64,000 nucleotides of DNA from Chara braunii (taxonomy: Eukaryota > Streptophyta > Charophyceae > Charales > Characeae): positions 2,256,142-2,320,141 of the forward strand of contig BFEA01000115.1 in the NCBI GenBank assembly GCA_003427395.1, in the 5' to 3' direction. Of the stretch, positions 1 to 9,848 are shown piece after piece. The number at the start of each line of letters is the position of its first letter. Positions within the stretch are counted from its first letter, which is position 1. Below the pieces are notes generated by a model, which was not told the origin of the DNA, made no database searches, and saw nothing but the letters and a program-made list of their open reading frames with translations. Made by a program: the position numbers and the translations under genes.

Positions 1-19
1 CAAACATATGTGGCAACCT

Positions 20-190
20 GCTATCGGAGGTGATACGAGCATCCTCCAATAGCAAGCGCCAGTTTATAGATGGGTCCAATCTATTGGTGGGGAACATCAC
101 CTGCTGGAAACCGGGTCCAGCGTCCCACTGACAAGATTGGAGACAATATACCTGGCGGAACAACATTGATTGCCTTCTCACGAGGGGATT
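20..190 (-). mobile_element. LINE/SINE 3'-terminal structured module (remnant)
   Basis: Read on the minus strand this holds the full 3'-end module that recurs in the window. The block at 150-190 is a GTCAATC/CAATCAATG-flanked stem. Next comes stem 1 (GCTGGA at 103-108 pairing with TCCAGC at 116-121) and the conserved CCCCACCAATAGA block. Last is a terminal hairpin with arms at 20-30 and 43-53 (10 Watson-Crick pairs and one G-T) around a loop close to CTCTTATCA. The poly(A) expected left of base 20 is not visible. No LINE coding sequence is recognisable to the right. Confidence 0.7.
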
Positions 191-1875
191 GACTACTTGC
201 CCAATTATCAATCAGGTCACAGCATGTTTGAAGATATAGCCATGGGGAGGGTAACAAATTGTCCTCCACTCTGCCCTAATGCTTCACAGTCATAACCGTG
301 CATAGCAAACCCTAGACCCCCTCCGTGCATAGGGCCGCTGCCCAGCTCCATGATTCCCATTTTCCTCCAACGGAGGTCGTCTGCCTACCCTCCCATATCC
401 TAAGCTATTCACCCGGCAAAGATTATTCACACGAAATTATTTTTGTCAAATTTCTGGCAGAGGTTAGTAACATCTGCGACATATACCATTGTGTTTATTA
501 TTATTATTATTATCACACATCTGCCATGCATACTCTTCCCCCTGCCATTTCACCATCCGGAGTTCTGCCCATCCCTTATCGATTATCCTATCGCCTCCCC
601 CTATCCACCACCCAAACGACAGACCTTCCTCTCGCTCCTCTCCATCGTGCCCAGAATATGACAGTCGGGACATGCAACAGGGAGAGAGCAGGGGGAAACC
701 CTAGGTCAAAGAGGGATGCAGGCAGATGATTTACGCAGGAGTGAAACAATCAAAACACATGCCAAACCCATCGAACCCACCCCTCCCCGCGGTCAACTGC
801 CTGAGTACCTCCATGATTATACGATGTTGCAGCTCATGAGTATCAACTTCTGGGGGGGGATGGTATGCGCCCGCAAAATCGAAAAAAAACTGGTCCTCTT
901 TCCTCTACCTCTTCCATAATCGAAGTCTAAACCTTTTTTTTTCTTCCTACTTGGCATGCAACTAACCTCTCCGCTCTCACTTGTTACATTGCCAGAGGAC
1001 GAACGGTGAAAGAAAGTTTACCTCACTTGGTGGAGAAAGCGGGCAAGGGAAGAACTGTCGGTCCCTTGTGCCACCAAGAAGGAAAAGGAAAAAGATACTT
1101 GAAAGCAGTGAGCGCAAAAACGTTGGGAAATCGGGAAGTGGACTAGTCCAAAGAGGACTAGAGGAAGAGGTTGTTGATTAAGAGAGAGGTCAGTTGACTC
1201 AACCAGAACCCTAACTGCATGACTAAAGAAAGTGGATGGATTGACTCGGCAGAAGAAAGGAAATGGAATAAAGCCAAGAGCAAAAAGGAAAATTAGGCAT
1301 GTGGGAAGGGCTATGTGTTGACCCCAATGGGGGGCTGTATCGGGTTTTGCCTTTGCGTTTGACTGTGCAGGTGAGTAGCATTGGGATGTCTCGAGCAAGT
1401 TGGGCTGGGTAGGCCGAGCGGCAAAGGAAATAGGAAAGGGCATAGGGCCAAGGGGCCCTTAGTGTAAAGCTCTACCTATGAATGCGCCTGTGTGTATGAG
1501 ACCTTGAATGCGAATTTGTGCAAATGAAAGCCCCGAAAAGACTAAGGGGTAAGCAACTAAGCCATAAATGGAAGTGTTGGTCACCAAAAGCGCATAGGGG
1601 CAACGGGGGAAGACGGCGCCGCCGCGCCCCGATGAGGCCATAGGACTGTTGTGTTAGGGAAATGGTGCGTGGTCTAAGGATGACGCTTAGCGTACGCACA
1701 AAAGAATAGAAGATCTCAAAGAACCCCTACACTGCACGAGTATTGGACGGAACAATTGCCTGCGAACACAACCGAGAATCAGAAAAATTACGCTTGCGAA
1801 AAGATCAGTGAGACTACCATCCGGTGTGAGGGTTGAGCTACATCCCCAATGTCAAAGCTCTCTCGCTCGATGCCC
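191..1875. other. Unassigned intergenic DNA
   Basis: I recognise no gene here. It holds a short TTA trinucleotide run near 496-512 and several purine- or pyrimidine-rich tracts. Open frames up to 141 codons (for example 1018-1443 on the minus strand) show no motif, no conserved residues and no homology to anything else in the window. Confidence 0.5.
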
Positions 1876-2109
1876 CACCCCCATCCATCTCAAAGCACTA
1901 GGTGGGGGTGAACTCGTGACGAGCGGCCCGCCCCCTGAGCATGAGCATAGGCGGGCCGAGCCAACTGGGACCCGCAGTGGGGTCGACACAGGCTTGAAAG
2001 TCCAACGGGGTTTGGCCCTACACCATGCGCGGGTGGCTTCGTGGGGTGTCGGGAATTACCAAGCGCGAAAAGGCGTAAGCGTGAGCGCTAACCGATGGCG
2101 CTAGCGCGA
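1876..2109. other. Cluster of GC-rich hairpins upstream of LINE A
   Basis: Three close inverted repeats are visible: CACCCCCA (1876-1883) with TGGGGGTG (1903-1910); CGGCCCGCC (1924-1932) with GGCGGGCCG (1950-1958), a perfect 9-bp stem; and GACCC/GGGTC near 1969-1984. This is GC-rich relative to its flanks and ends just before the reverse-transcriptase-coding remnant at 2155. It could be part of a LINE 5' region or an unrelated structured transcript; function unknown. Confidence 0.45.
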
Positions 2110-4067
2110 CCTCTTGTCAATTGAGAACCTACTTTCTATTTTCAGGCCATCCATATGATAGAGGTGATGGAGGAGATAATTCAGTTGGCGCAGGCGGGCT
2201 TCATACGAAACAGGAATATCAAGGAGAACATCCTGCTTGTCAACGAGATGATAAAGCTTGCCCGACAATCCAAAAGTAATGCAACCTTCATCTTCATGGA
2301 CTTTGAGAAGGTAACACTTCCGAAGATGGGTGCGGGTCCTACATTAGAACAATATCACCCGTGTTCAGATAAATGGTACCCTGGTGCCTGAGAGACAGCT
2401 GCAAAGGTCTGTTAGGCAGGGCGAACTCATTGCCCCCTTCCTCTTTGTAATCGTAATGGAAGCATTGGCGGCCAATTTGCGACAAAGCAAAAATATGAGA
2501 AAAATCCACATTGCAAGGATTCTAGAGGAAGCCATCCCGATTTGTTCGCTGTTTGCGGACGACCTCATGGTAATGGTCTAGGCAAGCACCCGGAACATGG
2601 ACGAGATCCAAAAGTTTATGCATCGCTTTTGTGATCTCTCGAATATGGCGATAAATTGGTGACAAGAGACATTGTGTTGGTGGCTTAACCACGAAGGTGG
2701 CTGTCCCTCGGAATTACTGCACATAGTCTGGTTGCCACTGAAAGCCCTGGTGAGAGTCCTTGGGGTTAAGATGACGGTTGTGGGTCGACAGGCAGAAAAC
2801 GATGACTTGGTGAGGTCCTCAGCCTTAGCTAAAGCCTCCCAGTGGAAGCATAAGCACACCTCGCTGTTAGGACGCTCTCTGGTGATCAACAACATGATGC
2901 TAGCCTCGTTGTGGTATAAGTCTCTCCTCTACCCACTAAATGAAGTAGCATTGAAGGACCTTTTAAAGAGGATTGCAGTGTTCCTTTGGAGAGGGGATGA
3001 CAACGACCTAGTGCCATCAGTCGGGTGTCGCAGGACTCGGTCGTACAACCCAAGTCTAGTGGGGGACTGGGCATCCTTGACCCTCGCACTCAGGTGCAGG
3101 TGTTGGCCCTGCAATTGATCAAGCTTCTAATCTTGGATAGCACATCACCCTGGCATCCCCTTCCCGCCTAGCCCCGAAAGCGCTTCCCTCATCATGACCC
3201 CTGATGTGGTTTGAGGACCGATATTGGAAATTACCTCGTAGAGCACGACGGGTACCTCACCAAGAGCGAGAGGTGGATGAGTCTTGGCCCCGCCTTATAG
3301 AGATTTGGAGGAAGTTCCCGCCGACAAGCAAACCGCCCCCTAATAGGTGGGAGGAAATAATGAGGCAACCCGTTTTCGGGAACACCTGGATCATGGACAC
3401 CCGTAGCCACATTTTTTGCAGCAACGATTCCCCTTGGAGGGGATGGGTTAAAAACGGTATCACACGGGTAGGGGACCTGTGGGATAAGGATGCAGGTGAG
3501 TGGGTGCAGTCGGGCCAGTTAAAAGGCAGCCCTGAGGTATTGCCACTGAACAAAGGCTGCCTTTGATGAGCTGGTCGAAGCCCTTCCCTTAGCACGGTTG
3601 CGAATCCTTCGCAGAGCCCAGACCTTAAACCACCAGTACACACGGGCCTGCAAGCCACTTGCTGTGCGGCAAGGTTCTCCGAACTGCCCGCGGCGCACTT
3701 TTTTCCTTTTTCGGTTGGCGCCGCCAGCCGTCGTGGTCCGGCCTAAGCAGGTTTTACTCTACACAGCCTGAAGGAACAACTCCCTTGGATCCCGGAGAGG
3801 ATGACATCACAAAGGGTCCTATGGAGAACACAGATTTGATTGATCATTCACACGCCCAGTGAGGGTGAAGAGGCACTAAGCTAGTTCACTTTTCTGTCCT
3901 TCCTGATGGTCAGTGGACACCAGATCACTAGTGCAGGACTTTTTGGTTCAAATTTTCCTTGTATCCTAGGGGACGCTGGACCCGCTTTCCAGCAGGTGTT
4001 GCTCCCCACCAATAGAATGGAGCCGCCCGAGAGCCAGGAAGGAGTGCATGCTCTTATCATCACTCCT

Positions 4068-4117
<50 letters not shown>
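2110..4117 (+). mobile_element. LINE A, 5'-truncated, with complete 3' end and poly(A)
   Basis: This is a degenerate plus-strand non-LTR retrotransposon. It begins inside the reverse transcriptase, runs through the post-RT region, and ends in the shared 3' module followed by 46 A residues (4072-4117). In the module, stem 1 is GCTGGA 3975-3980 with TCCAGC 3988-3993, stem 2 is GCTCC 4001-4005 with GGAGC 4019-4023, and the terminal hairpin is AAGGAGTG 4039-4046 with CACTCCTT 4061-4068. Several stops and frameshifts mean it cannot encode a working enzyme. The segment from the endpoint of coding similarity (about 3570) to 3960 is 3' UTR or degraded zf-RVT region. Confidence 0.85.
2155..3566 (+). 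pseudogene. LINE A ORF2 remnant: reverse transcriptase and post-RT region
   Basis: The first frame (2155-2310) gives RT motifs around AQAGFIRNRNIKENILLVNE and FIFMDFEK, the catalytic motif A region. A second frame (2384-2581) gives SVRQGELIAPFLFVIVMEAL and the catalytic box SLFADDL, the LINE form of YxDD. A third (2672-3000) holds the post-RT block around RSLVINNMMLASLWYK. A fourth (3204-3550) holds the WFEDRYW ... RWEEIMRQPVFGN ... WRGWVKNGI block seen in every LINE of this window. Catalytic residues are readable, but the frame is broken at least four times, so this is a dead copy. The LINE clade is inferred as L1-like from the FADD box and the C-terminal zf-RVT present in sister copies. Confidence 0.85.
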
Positions 4118-4120
<3 letters not shown>

Positions 4121-4519
4121 TAGCAGGCCCCCTCCCCTTTTCAGAGCAGAAGCTAACAGATGTAGGACTTCGTAAGACTGTATGAGAAAATGTATCTGCC
4201 CACATTTACAGCCCGAGTTGTCTGCATCTGGCCACCATTGTGTCCAGGTAGAAGTGAAAATGTGTTTGACAATGTGTGAGTGTGTCCTAAGCTAAGGCTT
4301 GAACCCTGAGTACCTGTCATAATGGAAATTTCAATAAAACAATCATAATCTTGTCTGGAGTGGTTTTTTTTTTTTTTTTATGTCCAGGGTGTTGTAGAGG
4401 CCTGTTACTAGGCTCACATTGATCGCCGAAAGTTGTCAGCCATGATTGCCCTGAAGAGACGGAGCTACCTTCTCATCCTATTCTCACGTCAATATTCCTA
4501 GCGCATCCCCTATTCCTAT
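4118..4519. other. Unassigned spacer with poly(T)
   Basis: There is no gene here. It contains a T run at about 4364-4379 and a block near 4410-4455 that weakly recalls the CATTGAT...TGATTGCCCTG part of the LINE 3' module. Otherwise I see nothing. Confidence 0.4.
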
Positions 4520-4656
4520 TGTCCTACCTCGGTGTGACCAGCACTCTGGACCATTACCCTGCCGTCGAGGCGAACTTGGACCGAACAGTAGTGACAGGCA
4601 CCAGGGCTAGTGACCCAGCCCTGGTGGAAGCNAAAAAAAAAAAAAAAAAAAAAAAA
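4520..4656 (+). mobile_element. Short poly(A)-terminated retroposon with perfect terminal hairpin
   Basis: A perfect 10-bp hairpin, CACCAGGGCT (4599-4608) with AGCCCTGGTG (4617-4626), is followed six bases later by 24 A residues (4633-4656, one N before). The layout (stem-loop then poly(A)) matches the terminal hairpin of the LINE 3' modules, but the upstream core is too diverged to align confidently. It lies directly against the inverted half of LINE B/C. Confidence 0.55.
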
Positions 4657-4762
4657 GTGTCCATCCAGGTCGCAGTTCCAGGGTCTGCTTCATCTTCTGC
4701 CACCTCCAGGTGAGTTCCAGCTGCACGTGGTTCTTGATATTCCACCCTGGCTCCATCCAGGG

Positions 4763-5574
4763 CTAACGCGCACCGTTGCCACCAGAAAACCCATAAAATT
4801 GTTCTCCTCCCCAGAAGGAACACGTTCCCTCCGTCTGCATATCCGGCTGGTGGCCAACCAAGGTTGCCCTCCAGTGCCATGGCCACAGGTGGTCCGGGAC
4901 CATCTGCCTCCATATTCTCTCCCACCATCTGCATGTCAGGATCGAGGACAGGCACTGCAGGAAGATAAGTTTGATCATCTCCGCTCTCAACCTTGCAGGG
5001 AAGCATTGGAGACACCGCTGGCACCACGACAATGCCCTGCCTTGCTGCTCCAACTGCGTATGATCAATTATCCAGTTATTTGTGGGGAGGCAGCGATGAG
5101 CAATTTGCCATTGTAAGGAAGAAATCTTGGCCGGGCTGCACTTGATGTCTTGGAACCAGCGGATCAGCCTAAGGGCCTGAGCATCCAGATTCAGGTGTCG
5201 CCGCCACCAGTCAGTGACAACGTCGAGTAAGTTCCACTTGGTTCTCAGCATTTTGTAGCGGTTTTAATGTTCAACTTGGGTCATTTCTGTGGTTTGGGCT
5301 GGGCTATTCTGGGCTTCTTTGGCGAAGTCCATTGCCATTCTGTTGGGTCCCGGGGCAGTTTAGATAGCGGGATTTCTGGTCTGTAGGCCTGGCGGTTGTT
5401 CCCCTCCCCCAGAGTTCTGATCCTATATAGGTGTTCTTTCTGGATCCATTCAAAGGGGTCCCGACTTCCTATCAGTTGTCCCCTCTTCCGCAGCCCATAG
5501 GTTTCCACCAATGCGTCCTCTCTCCCTGTGATATGCACCAACCCCATCTGGCCAGGTATCCTATCAAAGCCCAC
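4763..5574 (-). pseudogene. LINE ORF2 remnant: post-RT and zf-RVT domain (inverted segment)
   Basis: Minus-strand translation of 5574-5281 gives a basic, Trp/Pro-rich linker ending in WQWTSPKKP. Translation of 5251-4763 gives the zf-RVT signature: SSLQWQIAHRCLPTNNWIID, then a CxxC pair (CQRC) and the WWERIWRQ block. The expected TIEHIFLQC zinc-ligand segment reads MIKLIFLQC, so the His ligand is lost. Past 4800 the frame shifts but can be followed to about 4665. The domain is thought to bind nucleic acid at the C-terminus of plant LINE ORF2; this copy is a pseudogene. Confidence 0.8.
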
Positions 5575-5639
5575 CCAATCCCCTTCCTTTAAACTGCCAG
5601 TACACGGCCCCAGCCTTGCTGAAAAAGAAACTTGTAGCC

Positions 5640-5940
5640 TACGAAAAATTTGGAGGCTCGGACATGGACACAGGTAACTCAGTTCTGCAGAGAGTGGCTG
5701 GAAGGAGACAAAGGGGGGTGGGTTGTATTGGTGGTATGGTCAGGCAATAGAACAGGAGGAGGGCAGAGTGAAGGGGATGGCATAGGGGCCCAAGTTGCCC
5801 GGGACTATTGCCATATTCTCAACAACCGGACAAAAGTCGATGCCAGCATACCTATGAGATCTGCAGAAGACTTCCCAGACTTGTTCCCCCCACATCCGCT
5901 GTCCCTGGAAGTGCGCCTCTGAGGGACTGACTGGGGAACG
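5640..5940 (+). pseudogene. LINE ORF2 C-terminal tail remnant
   Basis: The frame at 5650-5922 reads TQFCREWLEGDKGGW, then a D-Y-C motif, then the SAEDFPDLFPP ending. Equivalent tails occur at 16340-16590, 21850-22161 (minus), 39493-39786 and 60617-60856 (minus). This small domain closes ORF2 in all family members here, after zf-RVT and before the 3' UTR. No function is known to me. The frame in this copy is open to a stop at 5920-5922. Confidence 0.75.
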
Positions 5941-6175
5941 AGGAAGGAGAGGGAGGGGAGGAGGGTGAGAGGGTCGGTACCCCCTAAAGCTCTTACCCCT
6001 GCTCCCCAGCCCAACCCTGGTGCCAGGAAGGAGTACTTTAGGAAGGATTTTCTAAAAAAGAGAGTTTTAGCCGAAGCCTGGTAATGGCCCCGGTACCTTC
6101 TCCCCACCAACGGAACAGACCGACCCGTGCCGTTAAAAAAAAAAAGAAAAGAAAAGAAAAAAAAAAAATATGTCG

Positions 6176-6300
6176 TATACATGTTTTCATAAGGGACGCT
6201 GGGCCCGGTTCCCAGCACGTGCTGCTCCCCACGAACGGAGCATGTGTTAAAACAATCTATTTGACGATATATATATATATATATATATCAATTTCACACT
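6176..6300 (+). mobile_element. SINE-like 3' module, GCTGGG/CCCAGC variant
   Basis: Stem 1 here is GCTGGG (6198-6203) with CCCAGC (6211-6216) around CCCGGTT, whereas most copies have GCTGGA/TCCAGC: both arms changed together. Stem 2 is GCTCC 6224-6228 with GGAGC 6237-6241. The terminal hairpin is absent and the copy runs into a TA dinucleotide repeat (about 6265-6290). Confidence 0.7.
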
Positions 6301-6385
6301 TCAGCGAGGGGCTGTCTTCAGACCCCCCGTTTTCTTCTTAGACCCATTTCCCCCTTCCAGCAGGGAGATGTTTTCCACTGTTCAC

Positions 6386-6500
6386 AACTGGGACGCTGGA
6401 CCCGGCCTCCAGCAGGTGATGCTCCCTACCAATAGAAAGGAGCCGTCGAACAGGGAAGTTAAACTACTGGAGGGTGCTCTTATCACCCCCAGTAGTTTAT
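6386..6500 (+). mobile_element. SINE-like 3' module with long terminal hairpin
   Basis: Stem 1 is GCTGGA 6395-6400 with TCCAGC 6408-6413, and stem 2 is GCTCC 6421-6425 with GGAGC 6439-6443. The terminal hairpin pairs AAACTACTGGAGGGTG (6461-6476) with CACCCCCAGTAGTTT (6484-6498), with one bulged base and loop CTCTTAT. No poly(A) follows directly. A further decayed stem-1 core is visible at 6650-6685. Confidence 0.75.
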
Positions 6501-6813
6501 ACTCCTGCAATGAATGCTCCTGCAAAGTAAAGGAAAGAAGTTGCATGGCAGACAGTCAATCCTTCCCTTAGGAGGAGAACTAATCAATGCCTATTGGCAG
6601 TTCTTTTTGGTTTGTTGTTCTGTCCCCTCTGTTGCAATGGTGTTTTCTATGGGACACTGAACCCGGTTTCCAGCAGGTCGCCCCCCCCAGGCCGTGGCCA
6701 ATACATTTGGATATTCCCTGAAAAAATGGGGGAAAATGGTAATGTTTGCAACTTTGCACGGAATTACAATTTAGACCATACTTGGTCGAGTCTGATACGG
6801 TCGGAGCACACGC
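6501..6813. other. Spacer with a decayed 3'-module core
   Basis: Around 6652-6690 a degenerate GGGACACTGAACCCGG... core precedes a C run. I see nothing else here. Confidence 0.4.
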
Positions 6814-6983
6814 GAGTACTGCTGTGGAGGTGCATGAGTGCTGCGGTGGTGGCGTGAGAGCGCTGCTGCGGTGGCGCCAGTGCCTGCTGTGGTAGTGCGC
6901 GAGTGCTGCTGTTGTAGAGCGGGAGTGCTGCTGCTGTAGCGCGGGAGTGCTGCTGCGGTGGCGCGAGTGCCGCTGTGGTGGTA
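6814..6983. repeat. Minisatellite, about 21-bp unit x 8
   Basis: Eight imperfect tandem units of 20-23 bp begin GAGTGCTGCTG or close to it and continue with a G-rich half (for example TGTAGCGCGG). Open frames through it (Gln/Ala/Thr-rich on the minus strand) are by-products of the repeat. Confidence 0.8.
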
Positions 6984-7489
6984 TGTATGCTGCGTGAGTG
7001 TGACGACGGGGAGGATCAGCACATGACCTGCATTGGCTGCCATGTTACATGCTGCCATGTCAGCATGGGGAATGAGGGCGCATGCGGACGCTGAGTGCTG
7101 CTACATTACCGTGGGGATGGTGCATTTCTAGTTGACAGAGTCGAGAAAAGGTGATGGGCTTTTTGTTCTGTTTTGTGCCGATCTCCTGGCGTCACAGGCT
7201 GGCACAGGCAGAGAGGGGGGGTAGACGGGAGAAGTGGGGGGGTGATGGGAGGAAGTGGAGGGACGGGTGTGGCTAGCCTGCAGGATTGTAATAGGGTAAA
7301 GCAGCGGTGGAGATGGTGGCTTCATCGTGGTAAGACTTGCCGGAGTAGGGTTCAGGGGGTTTGTTGGGGGGATATCTGCAACCAGTGCATGAAGGAGACG
7401 AATAATGAGATCTACAGCTATGGTGCTGATTGGTGGCTTGACTGCTATTTGCCTTAGTCCTGAGTCCCGGTGGTTTGCAAAAAGACGAG
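6984..7489. other. Unassigned spacer
   Basis: G-rich DNA with no gene, promoter or repeat family that I recognise. Short open frames on both strands look random. Confidence 0.4.
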
Positions 7490-7790
7490 GCCAGAACGAT
7501 GCTGGTCAGTGCTGGGGCTTGGTTGTGCTGCCCTGTAACTCGAGCTGTACGAGGGCATGAGACCTGGTAGAGAGATCTGAGAGATCTGGGGAGTTGTCGA
7601 GGGTGGAAGGCACTCTAGTGTCTTTTGGTGAGCTGGTGCCTAGTCGATGCTGGCCGGAGCCGGGGCAGGTCGCTTTGCCCTGTGGCCTAGCAGGTGGGGG
7701 TTACTCTGGGGTGCGTCATGCCACTCTGTAGCCTAGCAGTTGGGGGCATGAGGCCTGGTAGAGATTGGGCATCGGGATATAGGGGTGAGG
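7490..7790 (+). repeat. Copies of a GACGCTGGCCGG... repeat family
   Basis: Three partial copies occur (about 7494-7600, 7646-7700 and 7705-7770). They share a core of GATGCTGGnC(G/A)G...GCTGGGGC, a TTGCCCTGTAACCTAGC block and GAGGCCTGGTAGAGA. The same family recurs at 8898-9120 and 10381-10453. There it precedes sequences ending in a GCCGAAGCCGGG-type hairpin and poly(A), which suggests it is the front part of a short non-autonomous retroposon. Confidence 0.6.
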
Positions 7791-8039
7791 CAGGTAGGGT
7801 TGGGCTGCTGAAAGGCCCTAAACCACCAGTACCTCCGAGCCTGTTTTTGCCGACCCTGAATTTCACTGCGCTCCGAGTTTGCCGAGCCTGGGTCCCACTC
7901 CATTTCTTTATGGTACTCTCACGGGGAGAAAAAACAAAGGAAAAAATAATAGAAAAGTTGCGGCCGTGAAACTTACAAAAAAAGAAAAGGATACAATGTT
8001 CTGGCTGTGATTGTAGTTGTATACATTCTTGGAAGTGGT
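7791..8039. other. Spacer, A-rich right half
   Basis: There is no recognisable gene. A-rich tracts at about 7925-7990 lead into the repeat that follows. Confidence 0.35.
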
Positions 8040-8370
8040 AGTGTGAGTATGCTCTCAGTGAGGGGCATCTCAGCCCCGTGGCCAGGTTGTCAGATTCCAA
8101 AAACATACAAAAAAAAAAAAAAAAAAAAAAATAGAAACACGTAGTCGGCCATGAAAATGGCTGGATATGTTCCTCTAAGTGCCAGTGTGATGAGGGTTGC
8201 AATCCTCTGAGGGAACACAGCCCGAGCAGATCACGGATTCAGATTGTCAGATTCCAAAAACAGAAGGGACAAAAAAAAGAAACGGAAACACGCATTCGGC
8301 CGTGAAAATGGTTGGACACATCAGGAATACAATCCTCTGAGGAAACACAGCCAGCGCAGATCATGGATTC
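8000..8370 (+). repeat. Tandem duplication, period about 157 bp, with A-tract
   Basis: The block TTGTCAGATTCCAAAAACA at 8087 recurs at 8244. The flanking text (A-rich stretch, GGCCATGAAAATGG / GGCCGTGAAAATGG, AATCCTCTGAGG, ACACAGCC) is repeated in the same order. The left part holds GTGTGAGTATGCTCTCAGTGAGGGGC, which matches the array at 52862-53165, so this is another member of that family. Confidence 0.65.
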
Positions 8371-8750
8371 CGCCCTGCCTCGTTGGCAGGGGACTCGTAA
8401 TAAACAAACGAGAAATAAAAAAAGAAAACAACAAGTTTCAGAATGTGACCGTCTTTGCTGTAGGATGCATTTTGTTGAGGAAGACTGGACTACCCTGCCC
8501 GACATCTGCAGTACATAAGCTTTTTTTTTTTTTCCTTTTTCTTTCACGCGCGGGCAAAAGAAAACTAAGATTTATGGGACTCGCCGATCTTGGGTCCCAC
8601 CACCGATTTCTTCGCGGACAGACCAGTACATTGTAATTTCCCAACACTGGCAGAGGTACTCGTGGTCTAAGGGAGGTGATTTTTTTCCGAATGCTTCTTT
8701 GATCCGAACTTTGGGAGACACAAAATTTCAGTGTTCTTGTTAAAAAAAAA
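8371..8750. other. Unassigned spacer with T-run
   Basis: It contains a T-rich run at about 8521-8535 and nothing I can assign to a gene. Confidence 0.35.
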
Positions 8751-8780
8751 AGCCGAAGCCGGGTAATAGCCCCGGTATTT
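8751..8780 (+). repeat. GCCGAAGCCGGG hairpin module copy
   Basis: This is the second copy of a 27-bp module (GCCGAAGCCGGG, then TAATAGCCCCGGTA), directly after an A run. Other copies are at 6070, 9285 and, compensated, 10586. It can pair CCGGG with CCCGG. Confidence 0.6.
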
Positions 8781-8897
8781 CAAAGATATCTTAAAAAAAA
8801 GGTTTGTTTACAGGTGGTTCTGAGAATGCTTTAGGATTCTGGGGACTTCTAGCAACTTGCTGTAGGCTGTTTGATACTGGTACATTCATGGATCTGA

Positions 8898-9120
8898 GGT
8901 TGTCAGATGCCAGAACGACGCTGGCCGGTGCTGGGGTGTCGCCTTGTAACCTGCNGACTGCAGGAGCGTGAGGCCTGGTAGAGAGATCTGGGGATGCTTT
9001 GGGGTGGGCATTCCAAGGGACAACCAAGGGTTGCTGTTGGGACGACGCTGGCCGGAGCTGGGGCNAGTCGTGTTGCTCTGTAACCTAGCCGGGTGGGAGT
9101 GTGAGGGCTGGGAGAGCTCG
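8898..9120 (+). repeat. Two direct copies of the GACGCTGGCCGG repeat
   Basis: Copies start at about 8910 and 9040. Both run through GACGCTGGCCGG(T/A)GCTGGGG, a TAACCT(A/G)GC block and a GTGAGG(C/G)CTGG block, matching 7490-7790. They appear as a tandem dimer about 130 bp apart. Confidence 0.65.
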
Positions 9121-9284
9121 ACAGGGAATAAGACAGTGTTGGATAGTTTTAGAGAGTTTTGTTTGGGAGTCTAGGGGTTCTGAGCATTCGAAAAGAGGTC
9201 AGTAGTCATTCATAGTTTTTCAACCACTTTTTAATTCTCTTGAATTTCTTCAATAGTTCTCAATAGTTCTCAGATTGATTCTCA

Positions 9285-9422
9285 GCCGAAGCCGGGTAAT
9301 GGCCCCGGTATCTCAAATGACTTGTGTAACTCTATATGGGACGCTGGGCCCGGTTCCCAGCATGTGCTGCTCCCCAAGAATAGACTGGAGCATTTGTCCN
9401 AAAAAAAAAAAAAAAAAAAAAA
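9285..9422 (+). mobile_element. Retroposon 3' end: two hairpin modules and poly(A)
   Basis: The GCCGAAGCCGGG module (9285-9311) is followed by the main core. Stem 1 is GCTGGG 9343-9348 with CCCAGC 9356-9361; a GCTCC...GGAGC pair follows, then 22 A residues (9401-9422) after one N. This copy shows that the two hairpin modules can belong to the same element. The terminal variable hairpin is missing. Confidence 0.7.
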
Positions 9423-9794
9423 GAGAGGGGGCGGGATGTGTAAAAGGAGGGGGTGAAGGAGGGAGAGAGGGGAACAGAGAGTGGGTGAGCAGGGCGGGGA
9501 TTGCTGTTTTTTGAGACAAATGGCGGAAGGGGGGGAAGGGGGTATCTCACGTTTCTTGCTAATTAGCAATCTGGTATGTTTTTCTAGTTTCCATGCAGAA
9601 GGAATTCCTAATTCTTTATTATTTTGTCTTTAGTCTATAATTCTAATTGAAATTCACTAAAAAAATAGTAAACTTGCAATCTTAATATTAAAATATTAAT
9701 CTAAAATAGACTAATATATATTATATTCTGTAATAATTAATCTAGTTATTAACTTTATCATCATTCTATCATCAACCTAACGATTGACCCATCA
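9423..9794. other. G-rich then AT-rich spacer
   Basis: A purine-rich segment (9423-9550) is followed by strongly AT-rich DNA (9580-9780). No gene is seen. Confidence 0.4.
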
Positions 9795-9848
9795 GAATGG
9801 GAGTGGACATGGGGGGAATCCCAAACAAGGACCCTGTGGCAATACACA

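Larger units (their letters stand above)
4657..6169 (+). mobile_element. LINE B/C with 5' inversion (twin-priming structure)
   Basis: The left part (about 4660-5640) encodes the post-RT and zf-RVT region on the minus strand. The right part (5640-6134) encodes the ORF2 C-terminus that immediately follows zf-RVT, on the plus strand, and runs into 3' UTR and an A-rich tail (6135-6169). The order fits an insertion in which the upstream segment was reverse-transcribed from a second primer and joined inverted. Coding frames are broken. Confidence 0.75.

Noticed and set aside
1018-1443. 141-codon minus frame as a gene
   Set aside because: No start context, motif or similarity; composition resembles the surrounding DNA.
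2128-2146. Intron acceptor-like CTTTCTATTTTCAG before LINE A
   Set aside because: No donor or upstream exon is recognisable, and LINEs seldom carry introns.
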